Below are positions 22,753-35,400 of a stretch of DNA of 64,000 nucleotides, in pieces. How positions within the stretch are numbered: the stretch's first letter is position 1; each line of letters opens with the position of its first letter. A program made the translations under genes and the position numbers. The notes beneath the pieces were generated by a model. It saw nothing but the letters and a program-made list of their open reading frames with translations, did not search any database and was not told the DNA's origin. Source of the DNA: Epithemia pelagica (taxonomy: Eukaryota; Bacillariophyta; Bacillariophyceae; Surirellales; Surirellaceae); the NCBI GenBank assembly GCA_946965045.2, contig OX337238.1:186001-250000 (forward strand). Reading direction: 5' to 3'.

Positions 22753-25700
22753 CTATTCGTCACTAGATTTCTGGCCCGACGCCAAGCCTCCAATTTCATG
22801 AGAATTGTCATCCTCGTTTTGTGTTACGGTAGCACTCAAAGATCTTGCATTTGTGCTAAAAAACCAACCAATCGTATGATTTCCCACATTCTTGTCTTTC
22901 GGTGGTATGGAGTGTGTATGGACAGATGTTCCATGTCTGATGATTCTCCCGTCCCATGCGATCGCAATGCCATGGAATAACCGGATACAAAGCCCATGAT
23001 AAGTCTTGTCCTTATGCTTTATAAGGACGTTGGGAAGGACGAAATACCAATCGTTGGTGCTGCCCGGGTTGGTTTCTGTCCAGATTGTAAAGGACACTGA
23101 TGCATCATGAATATCATAGTGGCTTGCATTCATCAAATCGCAACTCAAAATGATGGATGATGACACACCCCTTTCGTTTCCTCCCAATTCGTTTGGGACA
23201 TCCAAACCGAAGTTTGTTTCCAGGTGTCTGAAAGCCGATAACACACCAGGGAATTTTCTCTCACAGAATCGCCGAACACCTCCACAGATTTTTGGCAATA
23301 TATTCATCATGTTTGGAGATATTTTGAAAAGTTTGTCAGAAAAGAATGTACTTCTGCCACCCGTTTTTGTGCACACACCAACAGATGTCATAGTCCCCAT
23401 ATCACCATGGTTACACCTTGCATTGGCTGATCTCTCTAGTGTACCGCTCTGCGCGAAGTGACATGACCTCTTGTGTAACAATGAAAGTAGGTTTTTGTCA
23501 TTTTGCTGAAGTGTTGTCACTTTGACATGGCTGATGGTTTCGTTTTTACCCGCGTACCCACGTGTCCGAACAATGAATGTTGTATCTTCTCCGGTTTCCC
23601 TTACATCAAACAGGAGCGGACGGACTGAAGTATCAGGCGGAGGGGACAGGTTTCTATACAATGCTCCATGGACGTACTTTCGGCATCCAGTCTTATTAGC
23701 ACTGGCTTTATTCAGCAGTGTTTCACGATACCACACTCTAAGAGAATGTTGGTCATTTGGTGTCATTTTGGGTCTGGACTTTTCACTTGTATAATGATCA
23801 GGGGCCCAAAGTGGAGAACCACTTTCGACATCAGACGCTTGGTAGCATTCATGGACAACTCTCTTTGCACTTTGTGTCCAATCAATACACCAACACTTGA
23901 CAACCTTTTTGAGGAATGCCCCACCACTTGGTTGGCCGTCGGAATGTCGTAAGCGCAGCCAGGATATAGGTAGTGCTACCAAAGATGAAGTGCATTCCGA
24001 TGTTGCATACCCAGTATTCATTATCATTGCCGAAGTATAAAAAATACCGGCCAAAGGGATGATAACGATCACGTCATGGAAAATATGGTCCATACAATCA
24101 TCACAGTTTTTCTTGGATGTGCGACAATGGGAGATTGTATCGTCAAACGCAGACCACACGGTTTTGGGGTGTTTCCGATGTCCCTTATGTTGTTGACAGC
24201 GATTCAGTACACATTCTACCAAGAAGGCACATGGAGACCGGGTTGTTAAGAACTTCGGGTCACATTCTGTCACATGAAGCTTGTTGTCTTCGAAACAACA
24301 ATGGCTTGCTGGATCTTCCGTCACCTCACCAACCATGTCTTTCATTTGTTCGTACATGTTAGGTAATTTTCCCATGATTGTCTGGAGGTCTGTTGGTGTG
24401 ATGTTGTAGTCTTTCAGAACCTTTGTATAGCAGATGCCAAACACTCTCCGATCATCATTGCTACTGAGACAGAGTGATAGTAAGTCGCGTAGTTTTTTTG
24501 CTACCTTGTCCATGTCAGGAATTCCAAAAAAACACATTTCTGTATGATCGGATTCATTTGGTTTGGAGAATTTTGTCGTCAAATGGCTAGGTTTCTCAGC
24601 CTGTCGTCTCATATACTTCTTCATCGTTTCATGTGTTAGTGTCAACTTTGATAGGCCCTCTTGTCGTCGTTGCTTGTTCGTGGGTAGTCCCCTGGATGAA
24701 CCAATGGTCTTACATCCTTTACTTTTCCTTTCCGGTGAAGTATTTTGTTCGTCAGTATCGTCATGATTATCGTGTATTGGAGACTCGTGAATCTCCTTCG
24801 TACCTCGTTCGTCTTCTATGCGCTGATCCGTTTGTGCTGTCGTGTTGATGCTACTTCCCTTGTTATGGTCGTTTTTTGTCATTTGGTCATCGTTGTTCTT
24901 TTTGCTACCTTTTTGTTTGTCGGTACTATCCTTTCCTTCTTTGGTTTGTGTCGCATCATCTTGGTTGACACTGTCATTGTGACAGCTAGACGGATTATCA
25001 CTGTCAGGTGCGTTGTTGGCATTCTTAGACCCGTCACATTCCTTGCCCTTTTGTTTGTCTGTAGAACCATTGCCATCTCTGCTTTGTATCTCTTCCCCTT
25101 GTCCACATTCATCTTGGTGACTGGAGGTTGCTTTCTGACCGCTCTGTCTGTTCCGATCATCCCTCTCCTGATTGTCCTTGGAATTCCAACCAAGTTTGGA
25201 TAGGCCATCCTGCCCTCCACGACTCGCTGTAATGTGATGAATGTCCTTTTCTCCCTCTCTACGAGGTGATTGATTTGGTTGACTATTACCTCTATCAGTT
25301 GAGGGACGGTTAGGCTCTCTCTGACGGGTACGCCTAGAATGATCGTTGTGTCCAGGATGACTGTCTCTAAGTGACAAATGGTGCCTGGAATGTTCGTTGT
25401 ATCCAGGGAATCTCTCCCAATCCATCGGATGTCGATTAGACCATTGATTGTGGCTATCTCTGTATACCGAATGGTGCCTTGTATGTTCTCTTGAATGTTC
25501 GTTGTATCCAGAGAATCTCCTCCAATCCATCGAATGTCGATTAGACAATTGATTTTGATTATCATGTCTTCTTTTTCTATCCCGGTAAGTGTTTTCCATG
25601 ATTTGATCTCTTCTCCCTCTAGACTCGTCTTGGTGGTTATCATGGTATCCAGGTTGGTCTTGTCGTTCAATGACTCCTCTTCTAGTTTGTTGGTTATCTT

Positions 25701-28700
25701 GATCGAAATGTGAATGACGAGACCCATGATAATCTGATGTATTAGATCCTCTCGATCCTGGATGATCATCATTGAATCGATTCTGTCCATGCTGACAATA
25801 CACTGGCCTGTCATGTTCAGGTTGCGAACCCCACTCATTTGTTCTGGGGCTTCGAGCTGTCGACAGGACGTTGTTCTGATTCCGTCCTCCCCATAGCCCA
25901 TATGGATTCTCTCTCTTGTCCTTGGTTCTTTCGTTATCATGTTGGGTTTGCTCTGTTCTATGTCTTTCTTCAGGCAGCTCACTCCGGTTACCCCAATTCG
26001 CAGGCATTGCAACGGAACGTGATGAGTTATTTCCTCCCCGTTGCTGGAATTTAGGCTTCTCACCATCTGGTGACTGATAGATTGCTTTGTGTTCAGAAGG
26101 ATGAGTATATGTTCTTTGAACAGAACGTGTCATAGGACAGAAGTACAATAGACTTTGAATATCCTGGCTGCACACCATACATGTGTTGTGGCCCCGCTGC
26201 ATCCAATCTCCAACACATTCCCGACAAAATGTATGTCTACAAAGAAACAGTTCGCAATCCACTTTTCTGGTCATACAAATCGAACAAACCTCGGGCTTGT
26301 ATTTTGTCTCACCTCCTCTTTGTTCTAGTGTTGACGGCTTGTTACTCACAGGTGATTTTTTTGATGATTCTTCAGGGCGTCCCTCAATCGTAGTTGTAGT
26401 GTCTTCGACTGTTTTCCTATGTCCCTCTTCAGGGAATCCCTCGCTCGTAGTTGTAGTTTCTTCCACTGTTTTCTTGTGTCCCTCTATCTTCTCCGCACCA
26501 AACATGTGGATGTTACTCTTGATCTTTTGTCCACACTGGGGACACCATACATTATGATACTTGAACCGTATTCGTAAGCAATTTCCGTGAACCAGATGTC
26601 CACATGGGATGAGGGTACAGACTTCGCTGTCTGTATCTGTTTTCAATGCCCTGTTACAGCATACACAAGAATCTGGACAATATACAACGGTCGGTAGCAA
26701 TCGATTTATATCTCTCTTGGAAAGTTTGGAGTCAAGTAACACCTCCTTGGGTTCTAATCCCACCTTCGGGCACGGTATGAACAATATGTCACCATCCGTA
26801 GTCCACGTCTCTGAACACCCACCATCAGATAGATCGACGTTCTCCGTGTATTCGTATTTATCGGTACCACGTGAAAACCCCACTTCAACAGGATCGTCGT
26901 CGCTGTTGCCATCGAAATTGTCAGGTCCCAACACCAAAGGAGAAATCGAATTGCCACCAACAGCATGCTCTAGTCCTCTCGAAAATTCATTATTGTACCG
27001 TATTTGATTACTCGAAAAACAATTGGATATCGTCATACTCATGTCTATCTGACCTTCTTTCCGACCCGGGTTTGGTCGACTACTCATTATGTTTCCAAGC
27101 ATTCTGATCACAATAGCTTGTGGCATTGGCTTTGGAGTATCCTTCTTAGGTTCTGGCATTTTCACAATGCGATATCGCCACTTGTTACATTCCTTGTTTG
27201 TATCATGTATTGTCTCATCTTCTTCCACTAATGATGGGTCATAACATAGACTGACAGGCGGGGCACCTTTTGACGTATTGACCAGGTCCCATTTCCGTAG
27301 TACATGACGCGTCGTTCCTTCCCAGTATTGGTCTGATCGATTATGTATTGGTTCGTAGATATGAAGTATCTTTTTGTCGATTTCGAAAGCCAATAAAGCT
27401 GGGTCGCTGACATCAGTTGCTGTTGTCAAGGCAATGATCGCCAATATCAGTGTGTTCGGATCCTGTTGTCTCCATGATGACATAGGAATTTTCTTAGGAA
27501 ATGGGTTCCTGTTTGCTTCATCAAATGTTACTTTGTCAACATATACTAGGTTCTGATGGTTGTGATGGACCATCAATTTCAAACAAGTATAGAAAGATTC
27601 AATCGGCATGCCCGTCCTTGAAGTGTTGTAGCAAAGATCTCTCCGACAATGTCTATGTGGGATATGCAAAACACGCGTTGTAGGGTCCTGGTCATTCATC
27701 AACCCACTGTAAGACATGCATAGTGTGCACCTAAATAATGTCTTGATTTTGACATGCGTGTTGTCCTTCCCCATACTCTTAGCATACTGGGTTGCTAGCT
27801 TCATGGCCGACTTGATGTTCTCGTTGTTTCTGTTAGTTTGTTTTTCCGCGAACTTGTCTAAGTAACCGTCACCAATGTTGTCGATGGATTCATTCGAGTC
27901 CCATGAGTCTTTTCTTCTCTTCTGGTTTACTATAGGATCAAGAACGTGTGGAATTTCAATGAAAGGCGGTGGTACCACACCATCACCTGTCTCCTCATTT
28001 CCCTTGTTTATGGAAGCACAACGTCTCTAAGACAAAGAGATCAATCATTTTTGAGATTGTCTAATCCTTCTCGATTCTTGGCAAGTCGCTCGAACATCTT
28101 ACCTCGTTGTCTGCGGTTTTTTCATTGTCGTCGCTTATAATCTTCCTGACCTCTTCCACACGGTCTGATTTGAGGGCGACTTGGTTCGACGTTGTAATGG
28201 AAGTTGGTAGTACTTGTTCCTTTCTCTCGTCAGTAGGATCATTACCAGCCACGACCTTCTGTCTCTTTTTTGCCGGCGAGTCTGTACTCCGACGTTGCAC
28301 GGCAATTTCTTTCGATTTCCTGGCAGACAGTAACTCTTGTTTTTCTATATAAACCAGTAGATCGTAGAACATACCGCCATCGTCTCCGTTTCTTCCATAT
28401 TGTACCAAAGAATCTCTTTCTTCAAGGTACATCTTGAACCATGTGTCAGGCATCGTATACAACAGTGCTTTCTCCATTTGGATATTGGAAATCACGTCCA
28501 TGTTCTCGTCCGATGTCGATTCTGAGATGAAACGGTGTATGGCCACCATATGTTCGATAACCCATGCGATTTTACCAACAGGTACGAGACGCGGTTTCCT
28601 GTAAAGGGAGGAATCATCTAGAAGGTATCGTTTCAATGCTTCTCCAATCCCACCGATCCCCTTGCGTGTCTTCTTAGAGACTAAGCCATGAGAGGAAAGA

Positions 28701-29227
28701 AATCTGATAATGGTTTGTCTCAGATTCTCAGCACTGTCTATCACTGTCGTCCCAAATGCCTGATTCCAAATATTGGAAACAGGACTGTAGAGAGTCTTTT
28801 TGAACAACAGTCGAGCAACCATTGGAGTCAACTTGTCATCATCATCCATCTCGTTCTTAATTCTTGTGAAACAGAAAACGGAGTGACAGATGATATCTTG
28901 GAATGCAGGCGAATAACAGATTGGTAGGAATATCTTCACATAATGGCCGTCATGTGGTACCTCCACTGTTGTCCATTTTCCTGATTTGTCTTGGAAAACA
29001 CTTTCATACCAATTGAGGACACTTTCGTATGTAATGGGCATAATACCGGTGTAGTGAGATTCCTCGCTTGTGTGTGTTCGAAGTGTATGATTGGTACCAG
29101 AAACAGTCATAGTCGACACGTCCTTTCTTTTGTTTCGCACTTCATCATTCATTGAAGAAGGGTCACCAGGATTCTTGGCGGTCGGTGGCTTTTTGTAGCG
29201 AGGGCCCTTGATGCGGTTGCCCGCCAT
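22753..29227 (-). CDS. 2,132-residue double-RING protein with C-terminal 2OG/Fe(II)-oxygenase-like domain
   Basis: Exon 1 29227-28103 (375 codons) and exon 2 28026-22753 join across a 76-bp intron (GTAAGA...TTAG), phase 0. In order: a globular N-terminal region without a known fold; a Cys/His patch (about residues 475-505, C-T-L-C ... H-R-H-C); RING 1 (about 829-874, ending C-G-H ... C-P-Q-C); RING 2 (about 956-995, C-S-I-C ... C-R-H-T-F-C ... C-M-V-C); a long Arg/His/Asp/Gln low-complexity stretch with N-R-H-P-M-D-W repeats; and a C-terminal globular half. The last 135 residues carry N-A-S-H-Y-D-I-H-D (H-x-D about 2011-2013), F-V-L-P-N and W-D-G-R-I-I-R-H-G-T-S (His about 2073), a layout like TET/JBP-type dioxygenases, although the usual Arg 15 residues after the last His is not evident. 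RING E3 activity is likely; the oxygenase call is tentative. Confidence 0.6.
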
Positions 29228-29243
29228 TTTGTACTTGTCACGA

Positions 29244-29480
29244 TGCGCTTTTTGTGTAGCGTCTTTGTTTCAACAACAACAACAACAAGGGTAGTCGAGG
29301 AAGCGCTTTAATTGTAGCGTCTTTGAGACAACCTTGTGTACTTGTCTAAACAGTAAAAAGTGTGCGCTGAATTGTGTAGCGTCTTTGGTTTGGTCCTGAA
29401 CTCTGGTGGTAACAAAACAACAACCAAATCGAAGGAATACACTACGACGCGCTTTATATGTAGCGTCTTGTTCGTTGTGA
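29244..29480. repeat. Four copies of a GCGCTTT-N-TGTAGCGTCTTTG motif
   Basis: Copies begin near 29247, 29302, 29365 and 29448, immediately upstream of the 2,132-residue gene. Each core is an inverted repeat, CGCT-N7/8-AGCG, followed by TCTTTG or TCTTGT. The spacing is irregular. They look like protein-binding sites at a transposon end or in the promoter of the minus-strand gene. Confidence 0.6.
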
Positions 29481-29679
29481 TCCAACAATCGGTGCCAGAA
29501 TTTGCTACTCCAAAACCAGGGGTTGGTTGGTTGTCCAAGCAATCTCGCGACAAGAATAGAACAGAAGCAACTGGCTACCACCGTGTCACACTGCTTGCTT
29601 TGGGTCTGTTCTATTCAAGTCGGAGTATCACGAGGACAGGAGGGTTCTTGATAAACAATCTAACAGATAGCCCGAAACC

Positions 29680-30570
29680 GCTTTAATTGTAATAGCGTGA
29701 TTGGAATGAAGGACAGAGCTGAGTGAAACAAGCAACAATCAGACAGATGCCCCAAGCCGCTTTAATTGTAGCGTGGTGATTGGAATGGCAGAGCTGCAAG
29801 ATAGTGCAAGTGTCAAAGATAGGACAAATGTCGACAATATTTCGAATGCTCTGGTGGTCGTTCTTCTTCTTGGGTTCCTCTTCTTCTTGTTTTCCTGTTG
29901 TAGCGGTTTTGGAGTGAAGGTCGTGGTTGAAAGGAAGCAAGCAACAATCAGACAGATGCCCCAAGCCGCTTTAGTTGTAGCGTGATTGGAATGGCAGAGC
30001 TGCAAGATAGTGCAAGTGTCAATGTCTCGAATGCTCTGGCCGTGCTTGAGTTCCTCTTCCTCTTCTTCTGGTGCAGCGGTTTTGGAGTGAAGTGTTGTAG
30101 CGGTTTTGGAGTGAAGTTTGTGGTTGAAAGGAAGCAAGCAACAATCAGACAGATGCCCCAAGCCGCTTTAGTTGTAGCGTGATTGGAATGGCAGAGCTGC
30201 AAGATAGTGCAAGTGTCAATGTCTCGAATGCTCTGGCCGTGCTTGAGTTCCTCTTCCTCTTCTTCTGGTGCAGTGGTTTTGGAGTGAAGGTGGCTGAAGA
30301 GGAAGCAAGCAACAAAAAGGTGGCTGAAAAGGAATCAAGCAACAATCAGACAGATGCCCCAAGCCGCTTTAATTGTAGCGTGATTGGAATGGCAGAGCTG
30401 TTAGGTTGGTGAAAGAAGTTGGATAGGTGAAAGGATTGAAAAGGGAATCTCGGCAGAGAGAAAGCAAGCAACAAAAAGGTGGCTGAAAAGGAACCAAGAA
30501 ACAATCAGACAGATGCCCCAAGCCGCTTTAATTGTAGCGTGATTGGAATGGCAGAGCTGTTAGGTTGATG
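29680..30570. repeat. Tandem array containing CGCTTTAATTGTAGCG, five main units
   Basis: An 80-bp core (CAAGCAACAATCAGACAGAT, then GCCCCAAGCCGCTTTA, then TTGTAGCGTGATTGGAATGG, then CAGAGCTG) occurs near 29726, 29939, 30136, 30343 and 30496, with a partial copy at 29680. Between cores are variable stretches that also share blocks such as TGCAAGATAGTGCAAGTGTC. The short ORFs here arise from the repeats and I do not call them genes. The inverted core links this array to the motifs at 29244-29480. Confidence 0.75.
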
Positions 30571-31290
30571 AAAGAAGCTGGATAGATAATGGGATTGAAC
30601 AGGGGAATCTCGATAGCGTTGGGTGATCGATTGCTGTTGTTGCTGCTGCTGCTGTTGTTGTTTGTTGTGGTGTGTTGGGTGGAGGTGGAGGGAGATGAAT
30701 GAGCATCGATTCTGGTGGTCGTTGATTGTTGAATGACTAGTATGCTAAGTTGTTCGGTTTTGTTCGATGGATCAGAGTGTCGAGTTGGTAATCCCCGCGG
30801 TTAGGGTGATTGGGAAGGAGGATCCATCTGAGACATTCTTTGGGACATCCATGTGCGTCAGTCTTTCTGGCAGCTGCTGTGTGATGTGGTGGGAGTGGAA
30901 ATTCGTGATTCAAAGGTGAGGGGACAGACGCTTGCGCATGAGGGTTGCGTCATGCGCGTCTCGGGGGGGTCGAGCGCGCCAGATAGTTGTAGTGCGCATT
31001 ATCGGAGTGTGGCGCGCGTTATTCGTGGTTTGATCGCGGGCTTGTGCGCATTAAAATTGTTGCATGCGCGTGATAGTCAGCTCGATCTCTAGAACTAGCT
31101 AGAGAAATGTGCATTGTTAGACCTAGATTTGCAGATTTAGTTGGGAAAGCAGGATTATAGTTAAAAACTGCGCATATAAAAATAAACTGCGCATAAAAAA
31201 TTTTAATTCGGCGAATTTTTTCTAGAAATTCGCTTTTGGGGGTGGAAATCAAGCGCCAGGGCCCATTTCCCTCCTTAGATGTAGTGCCAT
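30571..31290. other. Non-coding, GCGCAT-rich probable element edge upstream of gene B
   Basis: No gene is visible. GCGCA-type motifs cluster at 30930-31075 and twice more at 31170-31195, resembling the left flank at 13351-13635. A CTG/TTG repeat lies at 30632-30665. The edge of the large element probably falls near 31090-31290, just before the first recognisable coding sequence of gene B. Confidence 0.4.
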
Positions 31291-32439
31291 CACCGTGAGT
31301 GTTTGCAGTTTTAACACAGAGGCACGCATCCGATCAACCTGTCCGGTCACTTTTTCCTCTGCACACAATTTGGGGATTTTTATTCAATCATCGAGTAGCA
31401 TGAGTATTGTCAGTGAGGAATCCTTGTTCTTGGAAAACGACCTCCACGGGAGGAGTGGAGGGAAGATTCCAGTGATCCTACCTATCATACAGGCGACGAT
31501 GAATACGAGAAAGGCCAGGAATCGCACAATGAGGTTCAGCAAGTTCGACAAATGACCAAACGTGAAACGAGACGAATTCGCATTTGGCGATTGGTGTTGG
31601 GAACTGTCATTTTAGGAGCAGGGGCGTTGGTCTCATGGTTCACCTATCAGTATCTGGACGATCAACTCAAGGACGAGGCTATTGATAAGGTACGATCGAA
31701 AAGAAGATAATTGTTGCCTAGCTTTGAGAGTGGGATTCGTCTTGCCATGACTTTTACTCGCTATTTTGACAAACTTGAATGACCGCTTGATTCTCAAAAG
31801 TCCTTTTTCTCTCTTTGTCTCTGACATCCTCTTTCTCTCTCTTTTGAATTCTATGTTTAGTTCAATGTCTTTTCTCTCACCATTGCGCAAGTCTCTAAGA
31901 TGCATTTTGGCAACATGTTTGAAGCTTGTCGGTCTTTATCGTTTTCCATTACGGCCCAGGCTTATGCACAAAACTCTACGTTTCCCTTTGTGACCGTAGA
32001 AAATTGGGAAGTCCAAGCTCGTGAGGCTAGGTTACGGGGCAACGTGGAAGTCTTGACTTATAATCCCTTGTTGTCGGATACGCCCACGATCATGGCATTC
32101 AATGCCTATGCAAGACAGAACTCCGATTGGCAACAGGAAAGCATCGAAGAATATAAAAAATTGACTCCGGCCATCCGCAATGTTACATTTCCAGTCAGTA
32201 CCGATGCCTTTGTCTATACACTGGTCGATCCCTCCAAACCCTGGATCAAAATTCCTTCCATGGGCAACCCAGCTGCCCTTCCTGTGTGGATGCAATCACC
32301 ACCACCTCAACGAGTATCGTGGATGATGGCCGACTTGTATTATCTCTTTGGCAGGTATGCCGATACCATGATGTTGGTGGGAGGTACGTTTTTAGTTTTT
32401 TTTACTATAACGGTGTGTTATTAGACTACGGGTTACGCC

Positions 32440-35400
32440 TCAGCGGTAGGCATGCAGAGGAGCGGTGGTACGGCGGTATCCGGGAAGAATTCCGAGAGGG
32501 ACCGGGGGGGAGTAGATTGGTGTCACTGGAGCATAATTTGTAGTTGCCAGGTTGGTCATTTGAGTGGCCCGGGATCGTCGTTGTGTAGCCGAATCCCGGA
32601 TGGCACTGATTTGGGTGTTAGCATGGATGGCGAGGGCGGAAATGATGGCATGAGAGAGCGAAGCCTTGGCGTAATGGGAGAGGGAGAAGATGTTGGCGTC
32701 ATGGTCGCGGAATTTGGTGGCGGTGTTTGCTCGGTCGAAAATGTGGTGCGGTGCGCGGTCGAGTTGTTGGTACAAGGCGTATGCCGCCAGGTGTTGGATG
32801 CTTCGTGCCGGCGCCTTTCCGAAGTGAGGGTTTGGCCAGGATGGTGGAACGGCCGTGGAGAAAGGGTGTGGGTGTTTGTCGGGGTGGAAGAGGAGTGTCT
32901 GGGCGAACGAACCCAGCGATCCCAAGTGATCGACGGTGAAGGGTACGAGGTAAACTCCGTTGCGGAGTAAATGTTGGGCGGTGCCGGGATCGCGACAAAA
33001 TTTCGCTCTTGCGGATTCTTGATGCGTCCTGGATGCAGCGGCGGCGATGGAGAGAGGGTCGGACGGGTCAAGGGCAAGGTCGGCTTTCTGTGGTGGCGGG
33101 ACGGTTATGTCGATTGCGGCATACGAAAAAGGCTCGTTGGGGTGAGGTTGAGCAAGTCGGAGGCCCACGTCGGCGGGGCGGATGTTGCGGTTGTGGTCGG
33201 GTGTCAAACCAGGCGGTTCAACGTGGACATCGTGCGGACCGTCGACGACTTTGGCGGGCGGTGCCGTGTGTCGCAGCACGTCGTAAAGTGTGTCGCGAAT
33301 GGCATTGGAGAGGGCAGTTTTCGACGCGGCCGCACAATTGAACAAGTGGTCCCCTTCCGGGTCAAGGAGTCGCCGGGCAGGGCATCGGCATTTGGAGTCG
33401 GTAGTTGTGGTGGTGGCAACAAACAAGGGAATGCGGAGTTTCCGACGAATTGCCCTGCGGAAGACAGGGTTGGCCAAGCGGAACCGGACCGAGGGTCTTG
33501 GCATGTGGATTGCCATACTCGTCATCGGGGACAACAGGGCCGGTAAGTGGATGCGGTGTGCCGCCGGTGTGATTTCAAACAGGTTGGGAATGACGTGTGT
33601 TGTCAGTATGTGGTGTGTCTGACAACGGTGTGTTGTGTGGTCGAATCGTTGTGGGGTGACGATGGCCGCGTCGGCGTACTCCTTGGTCAGGAGTGCGAGG
33701 CCACGTCGAAACTGTGTCAGCCGTGAGTTCTCACTCTGTTCCCAGTTGTGGAATTGGCGACGGTGGGAAGGTGGGATCGGGGTGTCTTTGGATTGGGCCA
33801 ACCGGATTGCCCGAGTGGTTTGTGTCAGGAGGCACGGGAACGCTAAAGCTGCGGCGTGGTGGTAACCGAGGCCACCCAGACGTTGAGGGAGGGAGGCTAG
33901 GAGTGGTGCCATGGGTGGGATGGCGGATCTGGGCGTGGAAGTCAGTTGGGCGAGGAACGTAGCAATCAACCCGTCGACTGCCTCTGTGGTGGGGCTGGTC
34001 CATAGGCTGGTCCGTTGGTTGGGTTGTGGGTGGGCCTGTGCGATGTCGGTAGGAAGAAGGTGGAGCAACGCGGGGACTGCGGAGTATTTAAACAAGATAC
34101 TCCGTGTCTGCAGGTCGTCCAAGTGTCGCAGGGTTGCGGTGTCTTTGGTGATTTTTTCAATGCGCTTCTGGATGAAGGATCTAGCAAAGGGTTGGGAGCC
34201 GATCGGTTGGCCGAGAAAGCGGGCTCCCGTGGTGATTTCGGCGTCGTCAGGGTTGTTGGGGGAGAGGCGAGCCAGGGCGGCTTGCAAGCGTGCTTTGTTG
34301 TGGGCGGAAAGAGTGTTGCGGGGGGAGGCGCCGTTCGTCGCAGTGAGAATTTTTGTTTTGTTGCAGTTGAGGTAAATTCCGAGCGGCTTTCCAAGTTCGG
34401 AAAACCGTTGGATGAACCATTCCAGGTCGTTGTGTGGGAGGCACACAGAGGTGTCGTCCATGATAGACGCCGTGTGTGCCAGCCCTCCGTGGTTGTCGTC
34501 GGATGCCGCGCCGTTTTGTTGTCGTTTGTGTGCTCGTTGGGCTTGTTCCCGGTTGAGTCTGGTCGTGAGGCTGAGTAGGACCAAGCAGGCGAAAAGGGGA
34601 CTCAGAGGGCAGCCCTGTGGGCAACCTTCCTCCTGGTCGATCGTTTTGGGTTCTCGGTTGTCATCAAAGTACCATGATTTTGTTGTCTTTCTGGTGAGCA
34701 GGTCATACAGTGGAATGAGCGACGCGGTTGCCTCATTGTCCGCCAGTATGGTTCGCGCTGCTGTCCTGGAGGTGTTATTGAACATGTTGTGTAGATCCAA
34801 CATGATGAGACCGCGGCTTGGTGGTGTTGGTTCTGGGTTGTTGGATTGTTGGTCTGGCCGGTGGATGTATGTTTCCACGTCGGCCGCTGTGGTCTGGGCG
34901 ACGAAGTCCACCCCTCCTGAAACCTGGATGCCATACTGGCCACCTTTCAGGAGGATGGGGGTGATTGCTTTGGCGGTATGGACGAGCGCTGCTTTCGCCG
35001 CGACTCGGCGCCATGCTGTTCCGATGCCGATTGGGCGGAGTCGTTTCAAGTGGGAAGGGTCCTTGTGGAGGGCCAGAAAGTAATTACTGGCGAGCATTTC
35101 TTGCACGGCTGGTGGGACCTGGCCTGTGACGATTTGTTGAAGGACCAGTTTAATGGTGTTGAAGTACGGTCTGGTGGCGTCGCTTGCCGCTGTCGTGCAG
35201 TGTAGTGCCATTGCTATGAGGGCGTCGATGCACGTGGCAAACGGCCCTGAGGCCGTCCCTCGTTTCATCTGGTGCAGTGCTGCTTCCAGTAAGGTGTCTT
35301 CCAGTTCGATGGTGGGTGTGGCCGTTGGAGGTGCTTGGGTGGCCCGTTGGTGGCGTGTGCCTGTTGGTGGGTCCCGTCTTGGCGGGAACAGTGTGTTTTT

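Larger units (their letters stand above)
13371..31090. mobile_element. Gene-rich CACTA/Plavaka-type DNA transposon (boundaries approximate)
   Basis: Five genes lie in one block between non-coding, repeat-rich flanks: 619-residue unknown (-), DDE transposase (+), two related Cys-rich proteins (+/-) and the 2,132-residue RING/oxygenase-like protein (-). Similar GCGCAT-rich sequence occurs at both sides (13351-13635 and 30930-31075), and repeat arrays sit at the right (29244-30570). I could not find matching terminal inverted repeats, so the borders are my estimate and more than one element may be present. Confidence 0.5.

Noticed and set aside
24879-26066. 395-codon ORF inside the 2,132-residue gene
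   Set aside because: Alternative frame of the Arg/His/Asp low-complexity stretch of the larger gene.
29773-30412. Small ORFs in the tandem array as a repeated gene family
   Set aside because: They restart within each repeat and differ only as the repeats do; no independent coding signal.
29700-30570. Possible CRISPR array
   Set aside because: Repeat cores are about 80 bp, imperfect, and the spacers share sequence; the context is eukaryotic.
31270-31290. CACTACATCTAAGG (inverted) as the right terminus of the large element
   Set aside because: The only left-side match, near 13275, lacks the CACTA start, and no target duplication is seen.
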